Positions 29,401-39,745 of a stretch of 64,000 bases of DNA are shown here, piece after piece; positions within the stretch are counted from its first letter, which is position 1, and each line of letters starts with the position of its first letter. The DNA comes from Bifidobacterium tsurumiense. Its GTDB lineage: Bacteria; Actinomycetota; Actinomycetes; Actinomycetales; Bifidobacteriaceae. The stretch spans positions 62,001-126,000 of the forward strand of contig NZ_JGZU01000004.1 in the NCBI RefSeq assembly GCF_000741765.1, in the 5' to 3' direction. Under the pieces are notes generated by a model. It was not told where the DNA came from. It saw only the letters and a list, made by a program, of their open reading frames with translations, and made no database searches. The position numbers and the translations under genes are program-made.

Positions 29401-29531
29401 TTATGGTGGGCAAATTTGTGAGCCGATAAAGGTCGGCTAGACAAGTTTTGCAGGTATCGCGTTGCGACGAATGCAATCATGCCTTTCCGTCACGAATCCT
29501 TGCGATTGCTCTCGCGCGCACGGGCGCGTGG

Positions 29532-29656
29532 TGACCGACTTCTGTTCACAGACGAGTGTTGACCGACATCCGTCCACTAAGTGCTGACCGACATCCGTCC
29601 ACCAGTGTGTGCTAATCGTACTCAGTTCACTAGTGATTGTTGACCGATCTACTTTT
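29532..29656. repeat. Degenerate direct repeats of a TGACCGAC unit
   Basis: TGACCGACATCCGTCCAC occurs exactly twice (29560-29577 and 29585-29602), with a diverged copy before (29532-29549) and a partial copy after (from 29641). Spacing is 28, 25 and 56 bp. It may be a minisatellite or the end of a lost mobile element with multiple transposase sites. Confidence 0.6.
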
Positions 29657-29792
29657 GCTTCGGACGGCATCCAACCTCCATACACCGGTCAACGCTATCC
29701 ACCATCCCTCTCACCCGCTGATAGTGATATATGTCTGCTCATTGATCGACAACACAGGCCTTTGCTTATCGATTCACAGAATACCGATACCT

Positions 29793-30854
<1,062 letters not shown>

Positions 30855-31012
30855 CTTGTTAGTTTAGCACGGAATGGCACACAACACTTGTGCACGGATG
30901 TAATTATGGCACTCTGCTAAAGAAGAAAGAGCATTAAGCATTGTGCACTGAACTACAGATGACGCCCAACACTGCTAAAAAAATAATAACCTCGAGATTG
31001 TATTCGATTATC

Positions 31013-31125
31013 TTGAACCCAGGAAGTTGCGAGGACAAGGTTCCTAAGTAACTTCCTAGGTTCAATAGTTTATTTCCTAGGTTCCTAAGTAAATTTCCTA
31101 GGTACATAGGTTAATTCCATGGTTT
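31013..31125. repeat. Array of CCTAGG boxes at 21-bp spacing
   Basis: CCTAGG occurs at 31055-31060, 31076-31081 and 31097-31102, exactly 21 bp apart, each inside a TTCCTAGGT context. A variant, TTCCATGGTT, has its core at 31117-31122, 20 bp on. Upstream, 31013-31028 is an inverted copy of 31050-31065 with one mismatch. Two-turn spacing is what one expects of co-operative protein binding sites on one DNA face. Confidence 0.7.
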
Positions 31126-31271
31126 ATATATGAAACACCACAGGCACACTATCATGCAGGCAAACGCCTGAAACCAGATATGGCACATCTCTACGCAATC
31201 ACAACAGCAAAGACTTGTCTAGTTTGATGAGAATCAAGATGCATCATTCAGAAAACAGTCACTATCTTTTA

Positions 31272-32252
31272 TCACTGTCCATATGAGATGGTCGCCTTCA
31301 ACGTCGGAGAGAATTTCTCCACGATTGCATCGCCGGCAGCTCGTTGACTTTCTGGATAACGAAACTCCACCACCCGCAAGACATCTGGCGAGTAAAGTTC
31401 ATGGCGGTAAACAATCATTCCATCCTCAATCCAGCTTGCCACAAAACCATCATTTGTTTTGGAGGAATAGGCTAACTTGGGATCGTTGAAATTAAACACG
31501 GAGTCAATATCATCATTATTGATGTTGTAAGAGCCCCATACCGCGATGCTCATGCCAATAGCATCATTCGTGAACTGACGTCCGTCACTATTCCCCGCCT
31601 CAGGAAGCCACGTGGAACCGGCGGGCACGTCAATCGAATAGGCAAATCGGACATTGACATAATGCCCATCTTCTGTGCTGCCCGTGGTTCCTTGTGTGTT
31701 CTCTACATCCGGAGTATTGCTTTCAGAGGGAGTGCTCGTAGGAGTAGAAGTGGGACTACTTGTGGGCGATTGTGTACTCGGGGAGCTAGTTGGGGACCTT
31801 GAATTATCGATTGCACCGTCAGTAGAAGAATCTCCAGGACTCGGTTGACTTGCGGAGACGCTATTTTGCCTATGCGAAGTCAATACGGCAGCCGCAACTA
31901 CTCCACCGCCTATCAATGCAACGCTAAGAATGACAATCAGTGAAAATACCAGCATCCTCTGGATCGCGGTTAGCCTGCGGAACAATGTCCCAATGCCATG
32001 TCGGGAATGCTTGTGTGCAGCCATAACCTCCTCACCGTCAGTCGTTGGCTGGAATGACGGAGATGCTATTCCATTCCGTTCTTCCAACCGTTGAGGATCT
32101 TGCTGCCCCTGGAATACACTTTGCCCTTGGGAAAGCGGTATAGGCTGAGTGCTTTCGTCAGCATAAGAGCCGACAGGTTTCCCACATTGCGTACAGTATT
32201 GGGCATTGGTCGTTAATTGATTGCCGCAATATTGGCAGAAGTTATTAGCCAT
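31272..32252 (-). CDS. Zinc-ribbon membrane protein of unknown role
   Basis: The 326-residue product starts with a zinc ribbon, CQYCGN plus CTQCGK (two CxxC pairs in residues 1-26). A polar linker follows, then one membrane helix (about 94-120, MLVFSLIVILSVALIGGGVVAAAVL), a long low-complexity stretch rich in S, T and P, and an outside domain of about 120 residues (HYVNVRFAYSIDVPAGSTWLPEAGNSDGR). The layout suggests an inner zinc ribbon and an exposed domain across the wall. I do not know its function. Monocistronic by its surroundings. Confidence 0.8.
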   Translation of the reverse strand: MANNFCQYCGNQLTTNAQYCTQCGKPVGSYADESTQPIPLSQGQSVFQGQQDPQRLEERNGIASPSFQPTTDGEEVMAAHKHSRHGIGTLFRRLTAIQRMLVFSLIVILSVALIGGGVVAAAVLTSHRQNSVSASQPSPGDSSTDGAIDNSRSPTSSPSTQSPTSSPTSTPTSTPSESNTPDVENTQGTTGSTEDGHYVNVRFAYSIDVPAGSTWLPEAGNSDGRQFTNDAIGMSIAVWGSYNINNDDIDSVFNFNDPKLAYSSKTNDGFVASWIEDGMIVYRHELYSPDVLRVVEFRYPESQRAAGDAIVEKFSPTLKATISYGQ

Positions 32253-32349
32253 GTTTTCAAGCCCCCTCTCTCTAATAACAAAAGTCTATATTCTTCAATG
32301 CACCTTACAAAATGAAGGAAAGTCCCTATCCCGTCCTGCCCAATAGTTG

Positions 32350-32392
32350 AATAGGCTCACCCTCAAAGTTCATGCTCGGTGGTGAGCCTATT
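32350..32392 (-). terminator. Terminator downstream of the coiled-coil/CAP protein
   Basis: Arms 32350-32361 and 32381-32392 (12 nt, perfect) lie 24 bp beyond the stop of the surface-protein gene at 32417. Confidence 0.65.
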
Positions 32393-32416
32393 TGTGAATA
32401 TCAACCGATTCGTCTG

Positions 32417-35017
32417 CTACTTAGGACGCTTCTTCAAAAGACTGGTTCCCAACCCCAGAGCGGTCAGGGAAACCATAACCATCACAATACCGTCGACAGC
32501 AGCGCCAGTGGTTGCGAGTTCGACTTTCTTTGCAGCCTTGGATGCCGCCTGTACAGAAACCGGAGCCTCTGCCTTGTCAACACTGGCGGTGTTTTCGGAA
32601 GCAGGGCCGTCATTGCCGCCATCCGCGGTCTTCTCTGGTTGATTTGCCGCATCAATCTCGATCTTCAGACGAATAAGCGCATCGTACACAGCTTTGCTAT
32701 GAGTAGCCGCAGCAGAGGCTGTAGCAAGAGCGGCTTCAGCATCAGCAAACTTGGCATTGGCATCTTGCAATGCCGCCAACTTCGCTTGCAACTTCTCAGC
32801 AGCGGATGTGTCAGCATTCTGTGCAGCGTCCAAAGCAGCCAAGGCCCTTGCATATGCATCCTGTGCCGCAGCCAGCTTGCTGACTGCATCATCAAGCTTG
32901 GCTTTAAGCACTGGATCGGCCACAGGAATGGCAGCCAGCTCATCTTGAGCCGACTTCAACTCTTTTTGAAGCCGGTCAAGAGTTGCATTGGCTTCCTTGC
33001 TGGCATCCTGTGCAAGTACCAGCTTTGCCGCAGCATCAACTTGTGCTTGCTGCGCAGCTTGGAGCTTCTGGGCAGCATCAGCAACTGCATCATCCGCAGA
33101 CTTGACATTCTGCGCAGCGGTATCAGCATTTGCCTTCGCGTCATCAAGTTCTTGTTTAAGCTTCTCAATGGTCGTTTGATCGTTTGCTGCATCATATTTT
33201 TTCTGTGCCGCATCAAGCTTGGATTGAGCGTCATCCAATGCTTTTTGTGCTGCGTCCGCTTCGGCTTGCAATTGAGTCTGGTTGGCAACAGCATCGTCGT
33301 ATACCTTTCGCGCTTGCGCTACCGTGGCGGGGTCAGGCGCCCCTTCGACCATAGCAACATAAGCGTTCACCAAATTTCTGAATTGCTCTTGCGTCAATGT
33401 GCCCGTAGCTGAAGTGCTGCCATCCCAAACGGCACCATCTTCGCCTATTCCAAATCCCATGGATTTCAGGGAAGGCATGATGAAATTGAGGTAATGTCCA
33501 GCTTTCTTATACACATCGGGGTAAGTTTGGAATATTTGAAAAGCATCCATCCCGTCCATACCAGGGTGTTCTTTCAGCATCTCCTCAAAAATGTGTTTCT
33601 CTTGGGTATACCACCCGATAAATGGCCAATCCTTGCCGTAAAGCTGTCCAGCAGCATACGCGGACTCCCACTCGTCTGGGTCAGCGGTACCATTATATGC
33701 ATGAGTGATTAGCCCCGCCCAGTTTTCAGCATCGGCACCTATCTCAGAGTGACCGCCATGCTGACTGTTTAAAATGGCAATCGCCATGGCATAAAGATTG
33801 ATGTCAAGCGTATTCAAGTTATTGGCAGTACGCAGACCGTTCACTGCGTCGATATAAGTCAGGCCGTTCTTTAGCCCAGCAATCGATGGTGCAGAATCTT
33901 CTCCATATTCTCCCTTGTTCAGCCATCCGGAAACTTCTGAGTCATACCATGGAACATTCAAGGAATTGTTGACAAGCACATCATAAGCTAGCTGCGCCTG
34001 TTGCTTCTGAGCATCATTCAACGTTGGATCATTGATAAGCGATTCGAAGAATCCGCCAATTCCTTTGTTCATGGCATCAACATCTACACCAGAACCAGCT
34101 TTGGCTTCATCCAGTGCGGCTTTAGCTTCATCTATGGACTTCTGCCCAGCCTGAACCGCTTGCTCCTTCGTTGCATAGTCAGCTTGTGCTGTTACTTGGG
34201 CAGTCTTCGCGTCCGCCAATTCTTGAGCTGCTTGTTCCTTGGCAGCATCTCCTTGAACTTTTGCTTCGTCGTACTTTTGCTGCGCTTCAGCGACCTTCTT
34301 ATCAGCCTCAGCCTTGATATCTTCTTGGAGCTTCTTGTCTGCAGCAGCCTTGTTGGCTTGAGATTGCGCATCAGTCACTGCCTGATCAGCTGTGGCCTTA
34401 TCACTCTCCACCTGTTTTTCCACGGCAGTTGCTTTGCCAGCTTCGGCTTGTTGATCATTGACATTGCCCTGGGCTTCGTTTGCCTTCGTCTGTGCTTGTG
34501 CAATTTGATCTGCAGTACCAGCCTTCTCAGTAGCTTCGTCATAGGCTTGCTGTGCAGCATCCTTGTCCGCTTGTGCGGCATCTTGACTGGTCTTGGCAGC
34601 ATCAACCCCGGCTTGAGCATCTTGCAGGCCTTGGGCGGTGGACGCTTTGTCCTGCTGGGCTTGATTCACCTCTTTCTGGGCAGTATCTTTATTCTCTTGC
34701 GCTTGGTCTGCTGCATCCTGTGCCTCGGCTTGAGCTTTTGCATCGCTATCAGCTTGTGATTTCGCTTCGGCAATTCGTTCATCACTTGGTGCTACTTGAG
34801 CTACAGCTTGTAGATTCTGCATAGCTTGCTCTTTGGTGATGAGTTGCGTGGACGAATTCGACTGTGACTCTTGAGTCCCAGACTCATTTGCCATTGCAAT
34901 ATTTGGCGCCGTCAACGTTGCGAAAGCCGCAATACCGGCTGCCGTCATAGTCGCTGCTTTGCGAATATCAGGCTTTGATTGTTGATGCGAATGATGAGAA
35001 ACTCTTCTAGATGTCAT
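32417..35017 (-). CDS. Sortase-anchored coiled-coil surface protein with CAP/SCP-like domain
   Basis: The 866-residue product has a signal peptide (cut probably after NIAMA, near residue 43), an Ala/Gln/Lys/Glu-rich coiled coil to about residue 310, a globular centre (about 315-555), a second coiled coil to about 815, and a sorting signal: LATTG (834-838), a hydrophobic stretch, and KKRPK at the end. The centre shows a CAP/SCP-like pattern (AVNGLRTANNLNTLDINLYAMAIA, GGHSEIGADAENWAG, AGHYLNFIMPSLKSMGFGI). It is probably held to peptidoglycan by sortase, with LATTG in place of LPxTG, and pushed out by the coils as an adhesin. AGGAGAAGGA is close to the ATG. The partner bound is unknown. Confidence 0.87.
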   Translation of the reverse strand: MTSRRVSHHSHQQSKPDIRKAATMTAAGIAAFATLTAPNIAMANESGTQESQSNSSTQLITKEQAMQNLQAVAQVAPSDERIAEAKSQADSDAKAQAEAQDAADQAQENKDTAQKEVNQAQQDKASTAQGLQDAQAGVDAAKTSQDAAQADKDAAQQAYDEATEKAGTADQIAQAQTKANEAQGNVNDQQAEAGKATAVEKQVESDKATADQAVTDAQSQANKAAADKKLQEDIKAEADKKVAEAQQKYDEAKVQGDAAKEQAAQELADAKTAQVTAQADYATKEQAVQAGQKSIDEAKAALDEAKAGSGVDVDAMNKGIGGFFESLINDPTLNDAQKQQAQLAYDVLVNNSLNVPWYDSEVSGWLNKGEYGEDSAPSIAGLKNGLTYIDAVNGLRTANNLNTLDINLYAMAIAILNSQHGGHSEIGADAENWAGLITHAYNGTADPDEWESAYAAGQLYGKDWPFIGWYTQEKHIFEEMLKEHPGMDGMDAFQIFQTYPDVYKKAGHYLNFIMPSLKSMGFGIGEDGAVWDGSTSATGTLTQEQFRNLVNAYVAMVEGAPDPATVAQARKVYDDAVANQTQLQAEADAAQKALDDAQSKLDAAQKKYDAANDQTTIEKLKQELDDAKANADTAAQNVKSADDAVADAAQKLQAAQQAQVDAAAKLVLAQDASKEANATLDRLQKELKSAQDELAAIPVADPVLKAKLDDAVSKLAAAQDAYARALAALDAAQNADTSAAEKLQAKLAALQDANAKFADAEAALATASAAATHSKAVYDALIRLKIEIDAANQPEKTADGGNDGPASENTASVDKAEAPVSVQAASKAAKKVELATTGAAVDGIVMVMVSLTALGLGTSLLKKRPK

Positions 35018-35046
35018 TATCCTGTCCTTCTCCTAAACAGAAATAC

Positions 35047-35061
35047 TTGGCATATTGCCAA
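35047..35061. promoter_or_regulatory. Hyphenated dyad before the surface-protein gene
   Basis: TTGGCATATTGCCAA is a perfect dyad with a 3-base centre, 30 bp before the ATG of the surface protein. It could be an operator in the leader. Confidence 0.3.
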
Positions 35062-35385
35062 CAAAGCCCTCCCAACAGGCTTCGCTTCCTAGCCTAGTTG
35101 CCTGACCTCAACTGCACCAATTCCTCGCGATTCCTGCTGGGAGTTGATCTGAGTATGAATTCGAGGTGAACACATTGTCACCCGTCATAGCCATGTCATA
35201 TCGGCAATTCTCATGTTATTCTGCATATTATTCATTCGCCAGATTTCGAACTAATACATATAAGCAGTTATGGTTGATCATTCCAAAACAGTTTGTTACC
35301 ACACACTTCGCAGTCAATAACAAGACCCAAGGAATATCGTTACGCTTACACCGATTGGCATACTCAATCAAAGGGTTCTGAACGA

Positions 35386-35420
35386 CAAAAACTGGCAACG
35401 ACGATCGTCATCGTTGCCAG
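35386..35420 (-). terminator. Intrinsic terminator of the rbs operon
   Basis: On the minus strand a 13-bp stem (35408-35420 with 35392-35404, one mismatch) with a 3-nt loop is followed directly by TTTTTG. It ends the rbs transcript 34 bp after rbsD. Confidence 0.85.
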
Positions 35421-35453
35421 CCTCCTATGATCTACGATTCTGCTCTGCCAAAC

Positions 35454-35849
35454 CTAGAACGGCACTCCACAGCGGAATATCACATTCGCATACGAAGTAG
35501 TCTCACCCGTTCTGATTACGAACTTTGCATTCTTCACCCGATCCTTGAACCCCTCTGGCCCATCGTGAGGCACGTATGACAGCGGCACATCGAAGTATTC
35601 TTGCACCCAGTGTTCCGCTTGTTGCCCTTGCGCCTCTTGCGCCATCAAACCCGTTTCAAGCACGAGTTGAGGCTTCAGTGCCATGAGCACCTCTTCGAAT
35701 CTCGGCACACCAAATACCACAGCCAGGTCGATCACTTCAATACCAGCCTGAACAGGCAATCCGCAATCAGAAATAACGAATTCATCCTTATGCCGCAGCT
35801 TCGCCAGTGCGGCCGACAGTTGAGCATTGAGAATTCCATTGATAAGCAT
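35454..35849 (-). CDS. rbsD: D-ribose pyranase
   Basis: The 131-residue product matches RbsD in length and sequence: GILNAQLSAALAKLRHKDEFVISDCGLPV, with the conserved His20 of the active site, and the C-terminal RTGETTSYANVIFRCGVPF. It converts beta-pyranose to beta-furanose ribose so that ribokinase can use it. It is the last gene of the rbs operon. No ribokinase gene follows it in this window. Confidence 0.95.
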   Translation of the reverse strand: MLINGILNAQLSAALAKLRHKDEFVISDCGLPVQAGIEVIDLAVVFGVPRFEEVLMALKPQLVLETGLMAQEAQGQQAEHWVQEYFDVPLSYVPHDGPEGFKDRVKNAKFVIRTGETTSYANVIFRCGVPF

Positions 35850-35873
35850 ATGAGCATATATCTTTCTATCAAA

Positions 35874-35905
35874 GGCGTGCGAACATCAATGAGATTCCGC
35901 ACGCC
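35874..35905 (-). terminator. Hairpin between rbsB and rbsD
   Basis: GGCGTGCG (35874-35881) pairs with CGCACGCC (35898-35905) and is followed on the minus strand by TTTGAT. It may lower rbsD expression or protect the rbsACB message. Confidence 0.5.
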
Positions 35906-35947
35906 CATTTCATCAGCACTGTTGATGCAGCGAGCGCACCGAGCTAT

Positions 35948-36895
35948 TCACTGAAAATCAGCGACATTCTCCTTGGTTACGGTCTTCACATCCACCGACT
36001 GCGTCTTCTCAACAGATTCACCCTTGATGGCCTTCACTGCGGCTTGAACTGCCTGCTTGCCAAGCTCTTTCGGCTGCTGCGCGATCGTTCCTGTCATCGT
36101 TCCATCGGCAATGGCTTTCAGACCGTCTGCGGTTCCGTCGAATCCGAACACCTTGACATCCGTTCCTGCCTTGGAGCCTAATGCCTGCACTGCGCCTAAT
36201 GCCATTTCATCGTTTTCTGCGTAGATGCCGACAACATTGGGATTGGCCTGCATCAAGTTGCTCGTCACATCAAGCGCTTCTGAACGATCGAAGTTTGCCG
36301 TCTGTTCAGCAGCAATCTTGATACCGGAATACTTCTTGATCTCATTCTTGAATCCGTCGCCACGGTCTCGAGTCGACGCTGCCCCTGGAATGCCTTGCAA
36401 TATGATGACATCTCCCTTTTCGCCGAGCTCTTTCGCCAACTCATCTGCAGCCTGAGCGCCACCTGCAACGTTGTCAGAAGCGATATGCGAAGTCACGTCT
36501 TCACCGGTCACCGACCTATCCACGGAAATTACCGGGAGGCTTGCTGACAGCAATGGGGCAACAGCAGGCGAAGCAGCATCCGAATCAACTGGATTGATGA
36601 TTACCGCTTTCACTCCCTGAGCCTGTGCGTTTTGCGCCTGATTCTGCTGGGTTGCTGAGTCATTCTGCGCATCAGAGACCAACAGCTCGACGCCGAGCTT
36701 ATCTGCTTCCTCCTGCGCGCCATCTCGCAGATCCACAAAGAATGGATTGTTCAGAGTTGAAACCAACAAGGCTACCTTGTCGGAACCGCTCGCCGCGCTC
36801 GATGCGCCACAAGCACTGACGCCTGCCACAAGAGTGGAAGCGCATACGATGGCCATTGCGGCACGAAAAGCCTTCTTGGCATTGATCTTCAACAT
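35948..36895 (-). CDS. rbsB: Ribose-binding lipoprotein of the ABC importer
   Basis: The 315-residue product has a lipoprotein signal (VCASTLVAGVSAC, Cys29 as the lipid site) and a type I periplasmic-binding fold: VALLVSTLNNPFFVDLRDGAQEEADKLG, then AVIINPVDSDAASPAV and GIYAENDEMALGAVQALG. Anchored outside the membrane, it hands ribose to RbsC/RbsA. It follows rbsC and precedes rbsD in the operon. Confidence 0.93.
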   Translation of the reverse strand: MLKINAKKAFRAAMAIVCASTLVAGVSACGASSAASGSDKVALLVSTLNNPFFVDLRDGAQEEADKLGVELLVSDAQNDSATQQNQAQNAQAQGVKAVIINPVDSDAASPAVAPLLSASLPVISVDRSVTGEDVTSHIASDNVAGGAQAADELAKELGEKGDVIILQGIPGAASTRDRGDGFKNEIKKYSGIKIAAEQTANFDRSEALDVTSNLMQANPNVVGIYAENDEMALGAVQALGSKAGTDVKVFGFDGTADGLKAIADGTMTGTIAQQPKELGKQAVQAAVKAIKGESVEKTQSVDVKTVTKENVADFQ

Positions 36896-37073
36896 GATAT
36901 TCAGCTTTCTTTCTTCTTTAAATTGCTATTTGTCTTAAGAGTTTGCGTATTGAATGTCTGCGTGACTGGCAGTGACCCAGTTACGGCACCGCATGCTGAC
37001 GCAATATAAGCGATGCGTTCATTGAAATATCAGTGCCGAAATACTGAGTCCACTCTCATCAGCGCATTTGCTA

Positions 37074-38063
37074 TCAGTGCGTATCAACCTTGCGACGCAA
37101 AGTATCGAAGCTCACCGCGAAGGCAATGACCAAACCAATGACCACCTTCTGCCAGAAGGAGGAAACATTCATGATATTGAGGCCATTGCGAATGACGGCG
37201 AGCAGGATTGCGCCGATGAATGTGCCGGAAATCTTGCCTTTACCGCCGGAGAGCGATGCACCGCCAATCACCACGGATGCAATGGCATCCATCTCATAGC
37301 CGTCAGCTGCCTGGGGCTGTGCCGAATGAAGGCGTCCTGCGATAACCAATCCGGCCACTGCCGCAAAAATACCCGAAAGCACAAAGACCATGATCTGCGT
37401 CTTGTGAACGGAAATACCCGAAAGCCTTGAAGCCTCCATATTGCCGCCAACGGCATACATGGAACGGCCGATCGTGGTGAAGTTGAGGATAATAGACGCC
37501 ACAATGCCCATGATGACCATCATGATGATCGGCACGGGGATGCCGGCAAGCGTACCTCCGAAGAAGTTCACCATTCCGGAGGTGGAAATCGGGCGTCCGT
37601 CAGAAATCACCAAAGTGAGTCCTCGCGCCACCGACATCATGGCCAACGTTGCAATAAATGAAGGCAATCTCAGGAATGCATTCATCATACCGGAGCAAGC
37701 GCCGAATGCCGCACCCGCCAACAGGCCGACAATTATGGTCAACCATGCTGGCAATCCCATATTCGCGCCGGTGTATGCCACCAACATGCTGGAAACGGCC
37801 GCTGTTGCACCAACCGACAAATCAATACCAGCCGCAACGATCACAAAGGTCTGGCCAAATGCCAAAATGGCAACAGTCGCAGCTTGGATGCCAACATTCA
37901 GCAGATTGGGAGCACTGAGGAATGCAGGCGCCACAAACGACAATGCGATGCATAGAATGATCAGCCCGATAAGTGCTCCATTGCGTGAGGCAAACAGCTT
38001 GATCCTATCCGCAACCGTTGTTTCTCCTGTATCGTATCCAAGTTTTACAGATTGAGCAGTCAT
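37074..38063 (-). CDS. rbsC: Ribose ABC transporter permease
   Basis: The 329-residue product has eight to ten hydrophobic helices and the family motifs GQTFVIVAAGIDLSVGA and FIATLAMMSVARGL, ending with GASLSGGKGKISGTFIGAILLAVIRNGLNIMNVSSFWQ. It forms the membrane channel with RbsA. The stop of rbsA is 18 bp upstream, so the two are probably translated from one message. Confidence 0.95.
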   Translation of the reverse strand: MTAQSVKLGYDTGETTVADRIKLFASRNGALIGLIILCIALSFVAPAFLSAPNLLNVGIQAATVAILAFGQTFVIVAAGIDLSVGATAAVSSMLVAYTGANMGLPAWLTIIVGLLAGAAFGACSGMMNAFLRLPSFIATLAMMSVARGLTLVISDGRPISTSGMVNFFGGTLAGIPVPIIMMVIMGIVASIILNFTTIGRSMYAVGGNMEASRLSGISVHKTQIMVFVLSGIFAAVAGLVIAGRLHSAQPQAADGYEMDAIASVVIGGASLSGGKGKISGTFIGAILLAVIRNGLNIMNVSSFWQKVVIGLVIAFAVSFDTLRRKVDTH

Positions 38064-38081
38064 TGTATTCTCCTTTGAATT

Positions 38082-39587
38082 TCAGTTCCGTTCAGCGTTG
38101 TTGTCATCGTCCATATGGGACACCGCCAAGGCCATTACCGATTCCTGAGTGGCCTCATTGGCCGGCAGACAGCCGGTAATTCGACCTTCACTCATCACCA
38201 GCACCTTGTCTGACATACCGAGCACCTCCGGCAAATCAGAAGATGCCATAAGCACGGCACCGCCATTGGCAGTGATTTCATTGATAAGCTCGTATATTTC
38301 AACTCGCGCTCCAACGTCGACGCCTCGAGTCGGCTCGTCCAAGAGCAGTACGCGAACGTTGGCCATGGACCACTTGCCGAATACGATCTTCTGCTGGTTT
38401 CCTCCAGACAGCGATCCTGCTGTTTGGTTCACATTCGCCATGCGAATACGCAGTTTCTTCGCCGTATCAATCTCCCGCTTGCTCTGGCCATGAAGATCAG
38501 CGAAACCATATTTTGAAGTTGGAATCATGGTCGCCAGACCGAGATTCTCAGCAACAGACGCATCCAGCACAAGCCCTTGGGTTCGGCGGTCTTCAGGAAC
38601 CAATCCCAATCCAGCTTCAATGGACTTGCCTATCGCATGCTTTGGCAACTGCTTCCCGCACACCGTAACCGTACCGGAATCATATGAGTCCGCACCGAAG
38701 ATTGCACGGATTACTTCTGTGCGACCAGCTCCAACGAGCCCTGCCAAGCCGATCACTTCGCCTGCGCGAACCTGCAAGGAAATATTATTAAGCTCCCCTT
38801 CGCGGTTCAGGTCTTTGACATCAAGCAATACCTCGCCAGGCTCGCGATGCTCATGCGGGAATTGATTGGTAATATCTCGACCGACCATGAGTTTGACCAG
38901 TTCGTCTTCGCTGGCGGAAGCATCGACCGTGTCGATATATTGTCCGTCTCGCAAAACGGTCACCACATCACCAACGCGAGAAATCTCATCAAGGTGATGC
39001 GAAATGAACACCATGCCCACACCCTTGGCCTTCAACTCATCCATGATGGCGAACAGCTGATTGCATTCCTTGCGGGTGAGGGCTGCGGTCGGCTCGTCGA
39101 GGATAAGTATCGAAGCGTTCTGCATCAACGCCTTGGCTATTTCAACCATCTGCTGGCGAGCAACGCCCAATTCTCCCATAGGCGTGTGGACGTCTTCATT
39201 CAGGCCAATCAGCTTCAGGGCTTCTTTGGCCTTCTTTTCCATGGCCCTGTAATTCACAAAGCCACCCTGTGCGGGGAGCATGCCGAGAAACAGATTTTCC
39301 ATAATGGAAAGCTGAGGCACCAGATTGAGTTCCTGATGAATAACCGCAATTCCGAACTTTCGCGCATCCTCTACCCCAAGGATGCGAACGGTTTTCCCAT
39401 CAATCTCGATATGACCTTCATCAGGCTGATAGATACCGCTCATCATTTTGATGACCGTGGATTTACCGGCGCCATTCTCTCCGAGCAGCACATGAACCTT
39501 CCCAGGCTCTACTGTGACGGAAACATTATTCACTACTTTGGTATTGCCAAATATTTTGGAAACACCAACAAGAGACAGCTGCGTCAT
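38082..39587 (-). CDS. rbsA: Ribose ABC transporter ATP-binding protein, two ABC domains
   Basis: The 501-residue product has two ABC modules. The first has a full Walker A (GENGAGKST), a signature (LGVARQQMVEIAKAL) and Walker B (ILILDEPTAAL). The second has the relaxed Walker A (GLVGAGRTEV) typical of sugar transporters of this class, LSGGNQQKIVFGKW and LLLDEPTRGVDVGA. It drives ribose import with RbsC. It is the first gene of the operon, 158 bp from rbsR with an RbsR-type operator at 39608-39627 just upstream. Confidence 0.95.
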   Translation of the reverse strand: MTQLSLVGVSKIFGNTKVVNNVSVTVEPGKVHVLLGENGAGKSTVIKMMSGIYQPDEGHIEIDGKTVRILGVEDARKFGIAVIHQELNLVPQLSIMENLFLGMLPAQGGFVNYRAMEKKAKEALKLIGLNEDVHTPMGELGVARQQMVEIAKALMQNASILILDEPTAALTRKECNQLFAIMDELKAKGVGMVFISHHLDEISRVGDVVTVLRDGQYIDTVDASASEDELVKLMVGRDITNQFPHEHREPGEVLLDVKDLNREGELNNISLQVRAGEVIGLAGLVGAGRTEVIRAIFGADSYDSGTVTVCGKQLPKHAIGKSIEAGLGLVPEDRRTQGLVLDASVAENLGLATMIPTSKYGFADLHGQSKREIDTAKKLRIRMANVNQTAGSLSGGNQQKIVFGKWSMANVRVLLLDEPTRGVDVGARVEIYELINEITANGGAVLMASSDLPEVLGMSDKVLVMSEGRITGCLPANEATQESVMALAVSHMDDDNNAERN

Positions 39588-39607
39588 TCCATTCTCTTTT
39601 CCAACAG

Positions 39608-39627
39608 TTGCGGCAACGTTACCGCAA
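39608..39627. promoter_or_regulatory. RbsR-type operator before rbsA
   Basis: The dyad TTGCGGnAACGTTnCCGCAA is perfect except at the two n positions. The centre AACGTT has the CpG typical of LacI-family sites. It lies 21 bp before rbsA. Confidence 0.75.
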
Positions 39628-39745
39628 GCACGAATACTGTTCTTAAGGCCATTTCAATAAGGATGAATTGAAGAAAGTTACGAGCCGTAAACCTGGGATC
39701 TGCACTGACCCTTCAGCGAGCGGCACGCCACCATTGGCCGAAGCA

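Larger units (their letters stand above)
29308..29792. other. Intergenic region with terminator and degenerate repeats
   Basis: Besides the lacZ terminator and the TGACCGAC repeat patch this gap shows no supported gene. A minus-strand frame of 82 codons (29437-29685) merely reads through the repeats. Confidence 0.5.
35018..35453. other. Intergenic between the surface protein and rbsD
   Basis: Carries the surface-protein control region on the left and the rbs operon terminator on the right. No supported gene. Confidence 0.5.

Noticed and set aside
29437..29685. 82-codon minus-strand frame
   Set aside because: Mostly translation of the TGACCGAC repeat patch; no family likeness.
31013..31125. 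CRISPR array
   Set aside because: Units are short palindromic boxes at 21-bp period without unique 30-nt spacers, and no cas gene is in the window.
32372..33412. 346-codon frame on + strand, and a 252-codon one at 34001-34759
   Set aside because: Both are antisense to Ala-rich coiled-coil coding; the Ser/Leu/Cys-rich translation is a by-product of that repeat.
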